The position numbers were made by a program, and so were the translations under genes. A DNA stretch of 64,000 nucleotides from Rosettibacter primus (GTDB taxonomy: Bacteria; Bacteroidota; Ignavibacteria; Ignavibacteriales; Melioribacteraceae): positions 143,568 through 207,567 of the forward strand of contig NZ_JAYKGK010000006.1 in NCBI RefSeq assembly GCF_036860675.1, in the 5' to 3' direction. The notes below the pieces were generated by a model. The model saw only the letters and a list, made by a program, of their open reading frames with translations, searched no databases and was not told the DNA's origin. This document shows, in pieces, positions 44,395 to 53,756 of the stretch. Each line of letters starts with the position of its first letter. Within the stretch, counting starts at the first letter, position 1.

Positions 44395-45876
44395 TTGTAT
44401 TCCATTGGATATGACATTGGAAGCTCATCAATTAAATGTTCAATCCTGGATATTGAAAAAGGCAAAGCTATAATTCAAGGTTATTATCCTGAACAGGAAA
44501 TGCAAATCAATTCGCCCAAACCCGGCTGGGCAGAGCAGAATCCAGAAACATGGTGGGAGTATGTTAAAATATTAACCAGGCAATTAATTCAAAAAGCAAA
44601 TATTGATGCACAACTGATAAAATCTATTGGCATTTCTTATCAAATGCACGGTTTGGTTGTAGTTGATAAAAATAAAAATGTGTTGAGACCATCAATAATC
44701 TGGTGTGACAGCCGAGCAGTTGAAATTGGAAATAATGCTTTTCAAAAAATTGGAGAAGATTATTGCTTAAATAATTTATTGAATTCACCGGGTAATTTTA
44801 CGGCTTCAAAATTAAGATGGATTAAAGAAAATGAACCTGATATTTACAAAAAAATTTATAAAATAATGCTTCCCGGTGATTTCATTGCAATGAAATTAAC
44901 TGATGAAATAAACACTACGGTTTCAGGTTTATCAGAAGGAATTTTCTGGGATTTTAAATCAAATTCTATCTCAAAGGAAATTCTTAAATACTATGAAATA
45001 GACGAATCACTGCTACCTGATGTAGTTCCAACTTTTTCAGTTCAAGGGAAATTAACTAAATCAGCTGCTGAAGAATTAGGTCTAAAAGAAGGAGTAGTTG
45101 TTTCTTATCGTGCAGGTGATCAGCCAAATAATGCATTTTCACTTAATGTGCTCAACCCTGGTGAAATTGCCGCAACAGCAGGCACATCCGGAGTTGTTTA
45201 TGCTGTAATTGACAAATTAAATTACGACAAAAAATCACGAGTGAATCAGTTCGCTCATGTAAATCATTCTTCTGAACAAACTCGAATTGGTGTTTTGCTT
45301 TGTATTAATGGAACAGGAATTCTTAATTCTTTTATTAGAAAAAATATGGCTCCCGAACTTTCCTACAACGAAATGAATAATCTTGCAGAAAAAATTGATA
45401 TTGGGTGTGATGGATTAACAATTCTGCCTTTCGGCAATGGTGCAGAAAGAATGTTTGAAAACAAAAACATATGGAGCCATTTCCTTAATGTCGATTTTAA
45501 TCGTCATACAAAAGCTCATTTCTTCCGAGCAGTTCAGGAAGGAATCGCATTCTCATTCAAATATGGAATTGAAATAATAAATGAAATGGGTTTGAATATA
45601 AACATAATTCGAGCAGGTAATTCTAATTTATTTTTAAGTCCAATATTTAGAGAAACATTAGCAAATTTAACACAGGCAACTATTGAACTATATGATACTG
45701 ATGGTGCTCAGGGTGCTGCTCGAGGAGCTGCTTATGGTGCAAATTATTATAAATCTTTCGAAGAAGCATTCAGAAATTTAGAAAAGATTAAAGTTATTAA
45801 TCACAAAGTAGAATTAATTGAAAAAACCATGAATGCATACAATAACTGGAATGAACAATTAAAAAAATTTCTATAA
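44395..45876 (+). CDS. xylB: Xylulokinase
   Basis: FGGY-family sugar kinase phosphorylating D-xylulose, 493 aa. YDIGSSSIKCSILD at the N-terminus, SYQMHGLVVVD, RPSIIWCDSRA, AGDQPNNAFSLN and the ATP-site GTSGVVY are present. The start is TTG at 44395, four bases after a full AGGAGGT ribosome site; no ATG is suitably placed. It heads the xylB-xylA pair, next to a xylose isomerase, which fixes the substrate. Confidence 0.93.
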   Translation: MYSIGYDIGSSSIKCSILDIEKGKAIIQGYYPEQEMQINSPKPGWAEQNPETWWEYVKILTRQLIQKANIDAQLIKSIGISYQMHGLVVVDKNKNVLRPSIIWCDSRAVEIGNNAFQKIGEDYCLNNLLNSPGNFTASKLRWIKENEPDIYKKIYKIMLPGDFIAMKLTDEINTTVSGLSEGIFWDFKSNSISKEILKYYEIDESLLPDVVPTFSVQGKLTKSAAEELGLKEGVVVSYRAGDQPNNAFSLNVLNPGEIAATAGTSGVVYAVIDKLNYDKKSRVNQFAHVNHSSEQTRIGVLLCINGTGILNSFIRKNMAPELSYNEMNNLAEKIDIGCDGLTILPFGNGAERMFENKNIWSHFLNVDFNRHTKAHFFRAVQEGIAFSFKYGIEIINEMGLNINIIRAGNSNLFLSPIFRETLANLTQATIELYDTDGAQGAARGAAYGANYYKSFEEAFRNLEKIKVINHKVELIEKTMNAYNNWNEQLKKFL

Positions 45877-45902
45877 ATCATTAACAAAAAAAGGTGAACA
45901 AT

Positions 45903-47231
45903 ATGGGAGTACTAATCGGTAACAAAGAATATTTCAAAGGAATCAACAAAATTCAATATGAAGGAAAAGATTCCAAAAATCCATTAGCTTTTAAGTGGTA
46001 TGACGAAAATCGAATTGTTTTCGGAAAAACCATGAAAGAATACTTCAGATTTTCTGCTGCATACTGGCATAGCTTCTGTTCAGAATTATCTGACCCATTT
46101 GGAAGAGGTACAAAAAAACTTCCCTGGAATGAGGAAAAAGATCCCATATCAAGAGGCAAAGCAAAAATGGATGCAGCTTTCGAATTTATCACAAAATTAG
46201 GATTACCATTTTATTGCTTCCACGATTTCGATTTAGTTGAAGAAGGAGATACAATCGAAGAATCTGATAAAAGGCTTCAGATAATGATTGACTATGCAAA
46301 AGAAAAACAAAAAGCTTCTGGCGTTAAATTACTCTGGGGTACTGCAAATTTATTTTCACATCCTCGTTACATGAACGGTGCTGCAACTAACCCAGATTTT
46401 CAGGTAGTTACATATGCTGCCACACAAGTCAAAAGAGCAATTGATGCTACAATAGAACTGGGCGGCGAAAATTATGTATTCTGGGGAGGTCGAGAAGGTT
46501 ACCTAACTCTCCTTAATACAAATATGAAAAGAGAAAAAGAACACATGGCTAAATTCCTTGAATTAGCAAAAGATTATGGACGTAAGCAAGGTTTCAAAGG
46601 AACATTTTTAATTGAGCCTAAACCTATGGAACCTTCAAAACATCAATATGATTATGATGTTGAAACAGTAATTGGATTTCTTAGATATTTTGGATTAGAT
46701 AAAGATTTCAAACTAAATATTGAAGTTAATCATGCTACATTAGCAGGACATACATTCCAGCATGAAATTCAATGTGCAGTTGATGCAGGACTTTTCGGAA
46801 GCATTGATGCAAATCGCGGAGATTATCAAAATGGATGGGATACAGACCAGTTCCCAATCAATATTTATGAATTAGTTGAAGCTATGCTTGTAATAGCAGA
46901 AGCTGGTGGTTTTGGAACTGGTGGTGTAAACTTCGATGCAAAAGTTAGAAGAAACTCTACAGATATTGAAGATATTTTTATTGCTCACATAGCTGGAATG
47001 GATGCATTTGCAAGAGCATTGATTGTAGCAGAAAAAATATTAAACGAATCTGATTACAAAAAAATACGTAAAGAAAGATATGCCTCATTTGACAGCGGTG
47101 ATGGTGCAAAATTCGAAAAAGGTGAACTAACACTTGAAGATTTAAGAGAACTTGCAATTAAATATGGTGAGCCGAAATTAATTAGTGGTAAGCAGGAATT
47201 ATTAGAGCAAATGATAAATATGTATATCTAA
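45903..47231 (+). CDS. xylA: Xylose isomerase
   Basis: Converts D-xylose to D-xylulose with two divalent metals. 442 aa from the ATG at 45903, which has AAGGTGA six bases upstream; a GTG at 45894 lies inside that ribosome site. Class II length. Conserved CFHDFDLVEEG (catalytic His), WGGREGY, IEPKPMEPSKHQYD, EVNHATLAGHTFQHE, and DANRGD metal ligands are intact. 26 bp after xylB; a terminator follows. Confidence 0.96.
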   Translation: MGVLIGNKEYFKGINKIQYEGKDSKNPLAFKWYDENRIVFGKTMKEYFRFSAAYWHSFCSELSDPFGRGTKKLPWNEEKDPISRGKAKMDAAFEFITKLGLPFYCFHDFDLVEEGDTIEESDKRLQIMIDYAKEKQKASGVKLLWGTANLFSHPRYMNGAATNPDFQVVTYAATQVKRAIDATIELGGENYVFWGGREGYLTLLNTNMKREKEHMAKFLELAKDYGRKQGFKGTFLIEPKPMEPSKHQYDYDVETVIGFLRYFGLDKDFKLNIEVNHATLAGHTFQHEIQCAVDAGLFGSIDANRGDYQNGWDTDQFPINIYELVEAMLVIAEAGGFGTGGVNFDAKVRRNSTDIEDIFIAHIAGMDAFARALIVAEKILNESDYKKIRKERYASFDSGDGAKFEKGELTLEDLRELAIKYGEPKLISGKQELLEQMINMYI

Positions 47232-47250
47232 TTTTTCACCTTTTAAACTA

Positions 47251-47288
47251 AAAAAGGCTTTAGCTTCTTTTAATGCTAAAGCCTTTTT
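47251..47288. terminator. Bidirectional intrinsic terminator after xylA
   Basis: Perfect hairpin with 14-base arms AAAAAGGCTTTAGC / GCTAAAGCCTTTTT around a 10-base loop, so each strand ends in a T-run. It serves xylA (plus) and the convergent aminotransferase gene (minus). Confidence 0.9.
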
Positions 47289-47305
47289 ATTATAAATATC
47301 CAGCT

Positions 47306-48517
47306 TTATTTAACATAAACTTCCATATACTTTTCATGAAAAGAAGCAATTAATTTATATGCTTTTTCTAATAAATTTTCTGGTGGTAGAAATACTATAC
47401 GGAAATGATTAGTACCTGGCACTTGTCCAAAACCACTTCCTGGTACAACAACCACACCTGTTTCTTTTATTAATTCTGTAGTCCAATGAACATCATCGGA
47501 AATATTATGAATTCTGGGAAATGCATAAAAAGCTCCTTTCGGTTCAACACAAGATATACCGGGAATTGAATTAAGCATTTCAACTGTTAAATTTCTTCGG
47601 CTTGTTAATTTATGAACAGCGACTTCGAGATGCGACTGGTCGCCCAGTAAAGATGGAGCAATTCCAAACTGTTCAGGATGATTTGCACATAATCTTGCTC
47701 TTAATAATTTATTAATTGCTTCAATATAGTCTTTAAGAACTGATTTATTTCCGCTTACAATACCCCAGCCAATTCTAAAACCTGGAACCATATAATTTTT
47801 TGATAGGCCTCCAAATGTAACCACAGGAACCTCAGAATTTATTGAAGCTATTGAAATGTGTTCTTCTCCATCCATTAAAAGTTTGTCATAAATTTCATCA
47901 GAAAAAATTACCAGATTATGTTCAATCGCTAAATCCACAATTTGTTTTAAAGTGTCATATGAATTATTAGCACCAGTAGGATTATTTGGATTAATGATAA
48001 TAATAGCTTTTGTTTTATCATTTATTTTACTTTTAATGTCATCAATATTTGGTTGCCAGCCATTATTTTCATCGAGGTAATATGGATTTTCGATTAATTG
48101 CAGTTTACTTTGAATTGCTGTATAAAGAGGATAACCTGGGGTTGGAGTTAGAATATTTTCTCCTTCATTGACAAGTGCAGTTAAACAAATATCAATAGCC
48201 TCGCTTGCACCAGTAGTAATAAAAATATCCTGGATATTTTTAATTCCTTTTCTTTCGGCTTCTTTTTCTATCGCATCGATTGCAGGCTTAATTCCTGAGG
48301 ACGGGGCATAACCATTAAAATTTTTCAGCATTGCCTTATAAGTTTCTTCAATCAAATGTCTTGGTGGTTCAAAATCAAAGAGATTTGGGTCCCCAATGTT
48401 GAGATATAACATTTCTTTGCCAGTCTTTTCTACCTCTTTTGCAATAACTACAATATCTCTTACAGCATATGCAACATTTTCTATTCTTTTAGCAGGTTTA
48501 ATTATAAAGTTATTCAT
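47306..48517 (-). CDS. Class I/II PLP aminotransferase, AlaA-like
   Basis: 403-aa fold-type I aminotransferase. It has YLNIGDPNLFDFEPP, TTGASEAIDICL, INPNNPTGA, FSDEIYDKL and the PLP lysine in GGLSKNYMVPGFRIGWG, followed by FRIVFLPP with the substrate arginine. Closest in style to glutamate-pyruvate transaminases (AlaA/AlaT), which fits its place beside glutamate dehydrogenase, but aspartate or aromatic activity cannot be excluded. It follows gdhA after 210 bp with a large inverted repeat between. Confidence 0.85.
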   Translation of the reverse strand: MNNFIIKPAKRIENVAYAVRDIVVIAKEVEKTGKEMLYLNIGDPNLFDFEPPRHLIEETYKAMLKNFNGYAPSSGIKPAIDAIEKEAERKGIKNIQDIFITTGASEAIDICLTALVNEGENILTPTPGYPLYTAIQSKLQLIENPYYLDENNGWQPNIDDIKSKINDKTKAIIIINPNNPTGANNSYDTLKQIVDLAIEHNLVIFSDEIYDKLLMDGEEHISIASINSEVPVVTFGGLSKNYMVPGFRIGWGIVSGNKSVLKDYIEAINKLLRARLCANHPEQFGIAPSLLGDQSHLEVAVHKLTSRRNLTVEMLNSIPGISCVEPKGAFYAFPRIHNISDDVHWTTELIKETGVVVVPGSGFGQVPGTNHFRIVFLPPENLLEKAYKLIASFHEKYMEVYVK

Positions 48518-48627
48518 TATTGCCTCAATAAATATTTAACAAAAATAAATTAGCTGTGTATTGAAATATACGAAGTTATAACAGAAAATATTATATGAAG
48601 ATAAAATTAAGGAAAGCATAATATTTC

Positions 48628-48717
48628 AGGGTTGACCAAAAAGTATAACCATCAAGATAAATTTAGTATCATTAACATTGTTTTAATAAACCAATTTTTA
48701 ATTTTTTGGTCAACCCT
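48628..48717. repeat. Inverted repeat between gdhA and the aminotransferase
   Basis: Perfect 15-bp arms AGGGTTGACCAAAAA (48628-48642) and TTTTTGGTCAACCCT (48703-48717) enclose 60 AT-rich bases. It begins 11 bp after the gdhA stop. On the minus strand no T-run follows the second arm, so it is not a standard terminator. No flanking target duplication is visible. It could be a gdhA mRNA 3' stem, an attenuator for the next gene, or a small terminal-inverted-repeat element. Confidence 0.6.
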
Positions 48718-48727
48718 AACAAATTTA

Positions 48728-50089
48728 TTAAACAAGTCCTTGATCAATCATTGCATCAGCAACTTTAATAAATCCACCAATATTAGCACCATTAACATAA
48801 TTTCCAGGAGTTCCATATTTTTCTGCAATATCAACACAGGTTTTATGAATATTTTTCATTATTAATCTTAGACGATTATCTACTTCGTCTCTTGTCCATG
48901 AAAATCTCATACTATTTTGAGCCATTTCTAATCCAGAAGTAGCTACTCCACCAGCATTAGCAGCTTTACCCGGTCCATAAAGAATTTTTGCATCGATAAA
49001 TTGGTCTATTGCTTCTGGTGTAGAAGGCATGTTAGCACCTTCACAAACAAGGTATACACCATTTCTCAATAAATTAGCTGCATCATTACCATTTATTTCA
49101 TTTTGAGTGGCTGATGGAAAAGCGCAATCTGCTTTATGATTCCATAGTGGATTATAATTAAGATTTGGGTCAAATGGAGTATAAATTGCACTTTTATATT
49201 TTTCTGCATATTCTTTAATTCGTCCTCTGCGGTTATTTTTGAGGTCCATAACAAATTGTAACTTTTCAAAATCAATTCCTGCTTCATCATAAATATATCC
49301 GTTTGAATCTGAAAGCGTCAAAACTTTTCCACCGAGTTGTAAAATTTTTTCTACTGTATATTGAGCTACGTTGCCACTACCAGAAACCAAACATTTTTTT
49401 CCTTCCAGAGTTTGTCCTCTTGTAGCCAGCATTTCGGCAGCAAAGTAAACTGCACCATATCCTGTTGCTTCAGGTCTAATAAGAGAGCCACCCCAGTTTA
49501 ATCCTTTACCAGTAAGAACTCCGGTAAATTCATTCATTAATTTTTTGTATTGTCCAAATAAGTACCCAATTTCTCTACTGCCTACACCAATATCACCTGC
49601 AGGTACATCTGTGTCTGGACCTATGTGTCTAAACAATTCATTCATAAAACTTTGGCAAAAGCGCATAACTTCTGCATCACTTTTACCTTTAGGGTCAAAA
49701 TCAGAACCACCTTTTGCACCGCCCATTGGTAAAGTTGTAAGACTATTTTTAAAAACCTGTTCGAAAGCTAAAAATTTTAGCAAACCTAAATAAACCGATG
49801 GGTGAAATCTTAAACCACCTTTGTAAGGACCAATTGCACTATTCATCTGAACTCTAAATCCTCTGTTAATTTGAATTTCTCCCTGATCATCAACCCAAGG
49901 AACTCTAAACATAATCACTCTTTCTGGTTCAATAATTCTTTCAATAATTTTTTCTTTCCTATACTCAGGATGTTTTTCTACAACTAATGATAAAGATGAT
50001 ACAACTTCATAAACTGCTTGATGGAACTCAGGTTCATTTGGATTTTTTGACTTCACTAAATCCATAATATAACTGACAAAGTCCGACAT
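48728..50089 (-). CDS. gdhA: NADP-type glutamate dehydrogenase
   Basis: Assimilates ammonia onto 2-oxoglutarate. 453 aa, the hexameric E. coli GdhA type by length. PMGGAKGGSDFDPKGKSD holds the catalytic lysine; GYGAVYFAAEML and VSGSGNVAQYTVEKI form the nucleotide fold; the N-terminus (PNEPEFHQAVYEVVSSL) is that of NADP-type enzymes. GGAG precedes the start. The promoter region has tandem ArgR-like boxes. Confidence 0.96.
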   Translation of the reverse strand: MSDFVSYIMDLVKSKNPNEPEFHQAVYEVVSSLSLVVEKHPEYRKEKIIERIIEPERVIMFRVPWVDDQGEIQINRGFRVQMNSAIGPYKGGLRFHPSVYLGLLKFLAFEQVFKNSLTTLPMGGAKGGSDFDPKGKSDAEVMRFCQSFMNELFRHIGPDTDVPAGDIGVGSREIGYLFGQYKKLMNEFTGVLTGKGLNWGGSLIRPEATGYGAVYFAAEMLATRGQTLEGKKCLVSGSGNVAQYTVEKILQLGGKVLTLSDSNGYIYDEAGIDFEKLQFVMDLKNNRRGRIKEYAEKYKSAIYTPFDPNLNYNPLWNHKADCAFPSATQNEINGNDAANLLRNGVYLVCEGANMPSTPEAIDQFIDAKILYGPGKAANAGGVATSGLEMAQNSMRFSWTRDEVDNRLRLIMKNIHKTCVDIAEKYGTPGNYVNGANIGGFIKVADAMIDQGLV

Positions 50090-50144
50090 TTTGATACTCC
50101 ATTATTTAGTTTGATAATTGAATTTAATGAATTAATATCATGTA

Positions 50145-50192
50145 ATATTAAAAATAAGTGCATAATTATGCAATACTATTTATAATTATTCA
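50145..50192 (-). promoter_or_regulatory. gdhA promoter region with tandem ArgR-like boxes
   Basis: TGCATAATTATGCA (50159-50172), a perfect palindrome, and TTTATAATTATTCA (50179-50192) are spaced 20 bp, as in the ilv control region. On the minus strand a likely promoter TTGCAT (50168-50173), 17-base spacer, TAATAT (50145-50150) overlaps the first box, which suggests repression. Binding protein inferred, not shown. Confidence 0.5.
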
Positions 50193-50256
50193 TAAAAATT
50201 TTTTATTATTTTAGACATAATATCAATTTATTTTAGTTAATAGATTGTTAGTAAAT

Positions 50257-51030
50257 TTAGAAAATGAGTGTCCAGAGGATATAATCTAAGATTAGAATTA
50301 ATGCAGAACTTAACACGAAAGAACGGATTGTAGATAATCCAACCCCTTCAGCCCCTCCTTCAGTCTTAAAGCCAATATGACAACCAAGTAAAGAAGTTAC
50401 AGCACCAAATACCATTCCTTTGAATAAACCAAACATGAAATCAGCAAAAATAAAATATCTTCTTACCGATTCAAAAAATACACTATAAGAAACTCCTAGA
50501 AAAAAATTTGAAATAAAATAAGCCCCAATAGTTGCAATCACATTCGCAAATATTACAAGGATTGGCATCATAATAATTGATGCAAAGAATCGAGGTGTTG
50601 CTAAAAATCTAACTGGACTAATACCCATAGTTTCAAGTGCATCAATCTGTTCTGTAACTTTCATTGAACCAAGTTCTGCTGCTATTGACGCACCTACTCT
50701 TCCGGCAATTACAATCGCAGTAAGAACTGGACCAAGTTCTGTTATAATAGCTCTACTTGTTGCAGCTCCTAAAAATGAAAGTGGCGCTAATCCTTTCAAT
50801 TGATATGCAGCCTGCCAGGCAGATACAGCGCCAGTAAAAATTGCAATGATAAAAACAAGCGGTAACGAATTTACTCCAATATGTTCCATTTGATATACAA
50901 AATTCTTTCTTCCTTTAATTAACGATGGGGCATAAAACAATATTTCTCCAAGTAATTTAAATACCTGTCCACTCTCTTGAAAAAAATATAGTGTAGTCTT
51001 TCCTATTTTTTGAAATAAATTTAGTATCAT
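50257..51030 (-). CDS. MlaE-family ABC transporter permease
   Basis: 257-aa membrane protein of the MlaE/YrbE family, which moves lipids between inner and outer membranes with an MlaF-type ATPase and MCE protein. About five hydrophobic segments; family motif VLTAIVIAGRVGASIAAELGSMKVTEQIDALETMGI in outline (key AGRVGASIAAELGSMKVTEQ). Neither ATPase nor MCE partner lies in the window. It is last in a run with the antiporter and Usp genes, 24 bp after the antiporter. Confidence 0.9.
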   Translation of the reverse strand: MILNLFQKIGKTTLYFFQESGQVFKLLGEILFYAPSLIKGRKNFVYQMEHIGVNSLPLVFIIAIFTGAVSAWQAAYQLKGLAPLSFLGAATSRAIITELGPVLTAIVIAGRVGASIAAELGSMKVTEQIDALETMGISPVRFLATPRFFASIIMMPILVIFANVIATIGAYFISNFFLGVSYSVFFESVRRYFIFADFMFGLFKGMVFGAVTSLLGCHIGFKTEGGAEGVGLSTIRSFVLSSALILILDYILWTLIF

Positions 51031-51054
51031 AGATAAATTTTCATTTTAACAAAA

Positions 51055-52743
51055 CTAATAAAGTTGTTTGATTTTAGAAATTACTTCATCTGCATCTTCA
51101 CAATTAATTAATTCTTCTATAAAATTTTTGTTACTGAATTTTGCGGCTATTTCAGAAAGTAATTCAAGCTGCATTTCAGGTTTATTTTCCGGTGTAATTA
51201 AAAGTATTATTAATCTGGCTGGTAAATTATCAATAGAATCAAAATCAATACCTCTTTTATGAATTGCAAGAGCTGCAAGAGGAGCTTGAATATTCATTCT
51301 TGCATGAGGAACTGCTAAATGACTTTCTAAGCCGGTTGAAATTTGATTTTCGCGTTCGATAACACGACTAATTAATTTTTCACAGTTAATTTTGTTATTA
51401 ATTTGGCAAATATGCCGGCAAAGTTGTTTTATCAATTCTTCCTTTTTGTCTACATCAGTAAATATTATGTTTTGAGGTTTTAATAAATCTGACAATTTCA
51501 ATAACATTTTACTTCTCTTAATAAAAATGCTCATTAAAGGTGCACTTGTAAGAGTTGTAATAAGTGCCATAATTATCAATGCGACATAAACTTTTTCACT
51601 AATCAATCCTGATTCATATGCAACCATTCCCAAAACAATCTCTATTGTACCATGAGCATTCAATCCAAATGCTACTGTTAAAGATTCATATTTATTAAAT
51701 CCTGATAGAAATGCTCCTGAATAAGTTCCAATTATCTTTCCAATAAGAGATAATGATAAGAATATACAGACAAGCACAAAATCAAAGTTTTGAATAAAAT
51801 TAATTTTCAACCCAATCGAAACAAAAAATAATGGAGCAAAAATATTTGTAACTAACTGATTAATCATTTCTTTAATATTTTCAGTAATGTATACTGAATC
51901 ACCTATTGCAATACCAATGATAAATGCACCAAAAATTGCATGGATACCAATAAATTCTGTAAATGCAGCACCTAAAAATCCAAGTATAAAAATTATATTC
52001 AGTATTGCCCCTGGACTTGAAAGGTATTTTTTTGAAAAACTTATTGTCTTATCAATAAATTTTTTCAAAAACAAAAATACAAATAGAGTAAATGCAACAA
52101 GAATTACAATTACTTCATATACTTCAAAATTATTTGCTTGATTTTTGCCGAGAACCCCCAATAACACTGAAAAGATTAACCAGCCTGACAAATCAATTAG
52201 CATTGCAGATGTAATAATAGAAAATCCAATTTCTGTCTTAAAAATATTTAATTCCATTAATGTTCTTGCAACAACAGGTAAAGCAGTAACTGATAGAGTT
52301 GTCCCTATAAACAAAGAATAAACAATATGTAAATTTGAATTGGCCAATCCTAATCGAGAAGGGAAAAAATATGCAGTTAAAAATCCCAACATAAATGGGC
52401 ATAAAATTCCTAATAGACTTATTAAAAAAGATTTTCGTCCCTGTTTAATCATAACTGATATATCAATTTCAATTCCTGTGACTATTAAAAGCATGATAAT
52501 TCCAAGAATTGAAATTCCATGAAGAGCAATTGCAACAGAATCATACTGATTAAAAATTTTATCATAAATTTCAGGGAAAAGAGAGCCGAAAATTGTAGGA
52601 CCTATAACAATTCCAGCAATTATTTCTCCAATTACAATTGGTTGTTTAATTAATCGTAATAATTCACCCAAGCCTCTTGCGAAAAAAAGAATTATACTTA
52701 TGCTGATTAGAAAAATTGTAATTTCAGTGGATGATAAGTTCAT
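51055..52743 (-). CDS. CPA2 (Kef-type) cation/proton antiporter with C-terminal PTS EIIA-like domain
   Basis: 562 aa. Residues about 1-400 form a Kef/NapA-type membrane domain of about 12 segments (GIVIGPTIFGSLFPEIYD, GTTLSVTALPVVARTLMEL, FAPLFFVSIGLKINF). The last 150 residues are a PTS EIIA (fructose/nitrogen type) domain with the phospho-histidine motif LESHLAVPHARMN, His at about residue 480. This suggests control of ion exchange by phosphorylation or by EIIA-like docking; no other PTS protein is in the window. Between Usp (10 bp) and MlaE. Confidence 0.88.
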   Translation of the reverse strand: MNLSSTEITIFLISISIILFFARGLGELLRLIKQPIVIGEIIAGIVIGPTIFGSLFPEIYDKIFNQYDSVAIALHGISILGIIMLLIVTGIEIDISVMIKQGRKSFLISLLGILCPFMLGFLTAYFFPSRLGLANSNLHIVYSLFIGTTLSVTALPVVARTLMELNIFKTEIGFSIITSAMLIDLSGWLIFSVLLGVLGKNQANNFEVYEVIVILVAFTLFVFLFLKKFIDKTISFSKKYLSSPGAILNIIFILGFLGAAFTEFIGIHAIFGAFIIGIAIGDSVYITENIKEMINQLVTNIFAPLFFVSIGLKINFIQNFDFVLVCIFLSLSLIGKIIGTYSGAFLSGFNKYESLTVAFGLNAHGTIEIVLGMVAYESGLISEKVYVALIIMALITTLTSAPLMSIFIKRSKMLLKLSDLLKPQNIIFTDVDKKEELIKQLCRHICQINNKINCEKLISRVIERENQISTGLESHLAVPHARMNIQAPLAALAIHKRGIDFDSIDNLPARLIILLITPENKPEMQLELLSEIAAKFSNKNFIEELINCEDADEVISKIKQLY

Positions 52744-52753
52744 AAATAATTTT

Positions 52754-53590
52754 TCAGGAACGAATTATTAATAATGAACAAGGGAGTTGATTCAAAATAA
52801 ATTCAATATCATGCTGAAAAATTTTGTCGAACAATTTTAATTTTCTTTGAGGCATAGCTAGAACAAGTAAGTCACTTTTTGAATTAACTGCATATTGCTT
52901 AAGTTCCCAGCCCTGCTTTCCATACAAACATACTCTTTTAATATCTAATTCTGTTAGACCTAACTCATCTGAAAAGATTTTTAATTTTTCTTCTTCTTCT
53001 TTTTGAACCTCCAATCTTGTTTTTTCAGCTTTGTCTGTTTCTCCCCCATCATAAATTGTAATTGCAAGTCCCGGAATTTGAAATTCTCTTACAAGAACGA
53101 ATTCTTTTGCGTTTTCTAATTTTGCAAATTCATATGCTTTTTTTACTGCAATCTCATTAAGTTGTGAGTAATCTACATTTACACAAAATCTTTGAAATGA
53201 ATCTGTGATATTCCCTGGATTTACAATTACTAATAATGAACAAGGTGTTTCATGCATTAATTTTCTTGCAACTGAACCGATGTAATATTTCAATAAACTT
53301 TCTTTTTCCAAAGCCCCGGAAATTAATAAGTCAATTTTCTTTTCTTCACATACACTTGAAATAATTTTTGAAGCTTCACCTTCTTTGATAATTATATTAT
53401 AAGAATTATCTGGAATATCAACCTCATTAATTACTTTGGTAATTTTTTCAAGAACTCCTTTTGATTCTTCTCCAGCATGAATAACAAATAATTCTGATTG
53501 AAACAATTTTTGAAGTCGGTGTGCAATTTTTAATAGTGCCAATGCATTCGGTGAAAAAGTAAATGCTAAGCCTAATTTGTTAAATAACAT
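52754..53590 (-). CDS. Tandem universal stress protein
   Basis: 278 aa with two Usp-like halves. The first half ends ISGALEKESLLKYYIGSVARKLMHETPCSLLVI, close to the G-2x-G-9x-G(S/T) nucleotide-loop form; the second half (LVLAMPQRKLKLFDKIFQHDIEFILNQLPCSLLII in outline) has lost the glycines. It is next to the antiporter, an arrangement common in antiporter operons, so regulation of that transporter or nucleotide sensing is plausible. Confidence 0.85.
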   Translation of the reverse strand: MLFNKLGLAFTFSPNALALLKIAHRLQKLFQSELFVIHAGEESKGVLEKITKVINEVDIPDNSYNIIIKEGEASKIISSVCEEKKIDLLISGALEKESLLKYYIGSVARKLMHETPCSLLVIVNPGNITDSFQRFCVNVDYSQLNEIAVKKAYEFAKLENAKEFVLVREFQIPGLAITIYDGGETDKAEKTRLEVQKEEEEKLKIFSDELGLTELDIKRVCLYGKQGWELKQYAVNSKSDLLVLAMPQRKLKLFDKIFQHDIEFILNQLPCSLLIIRS

Positions 53591-53636
53591 TTTACTTCAC
53601 ACTTTTTATTTTTCAAATTAAACAAAACTTTTCTTA

Positions 53637-53669
53637 TTGCCAATTACTAATTATTTTCATATATATTGC
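53637..53669 (+). promoter_or_regulatory. Candidate ilvE promoter
   Basis: TTGCCA (53637-53642), 17-base spacer, TATATA (53660-53665) running into TTGC. It stands in the divergent usp-ilvE gap, about 88 bases before the ilvE ATG. Similar in form to the lexA and tRNA-Tyr promoters, but AT-rich surroundings make chance matches likely. Confidence 0.35.
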
Positions 53670-53756
53670 AAAGAAGAGAAACAATAATTATTTAATTTCT
53701 TTTTTAACAAATAAAAAATAACACTAAAAGAAAAATCAACAAAAGATGGTGATAAA

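Noticed and set aside
48632..48865. 77-residue plus-strand frame overlapping the end of gdhA
   Set aside because: Crosses the inverted repeat and the antisense of gdhA; no ribosome site and no recognisable protein pattern.
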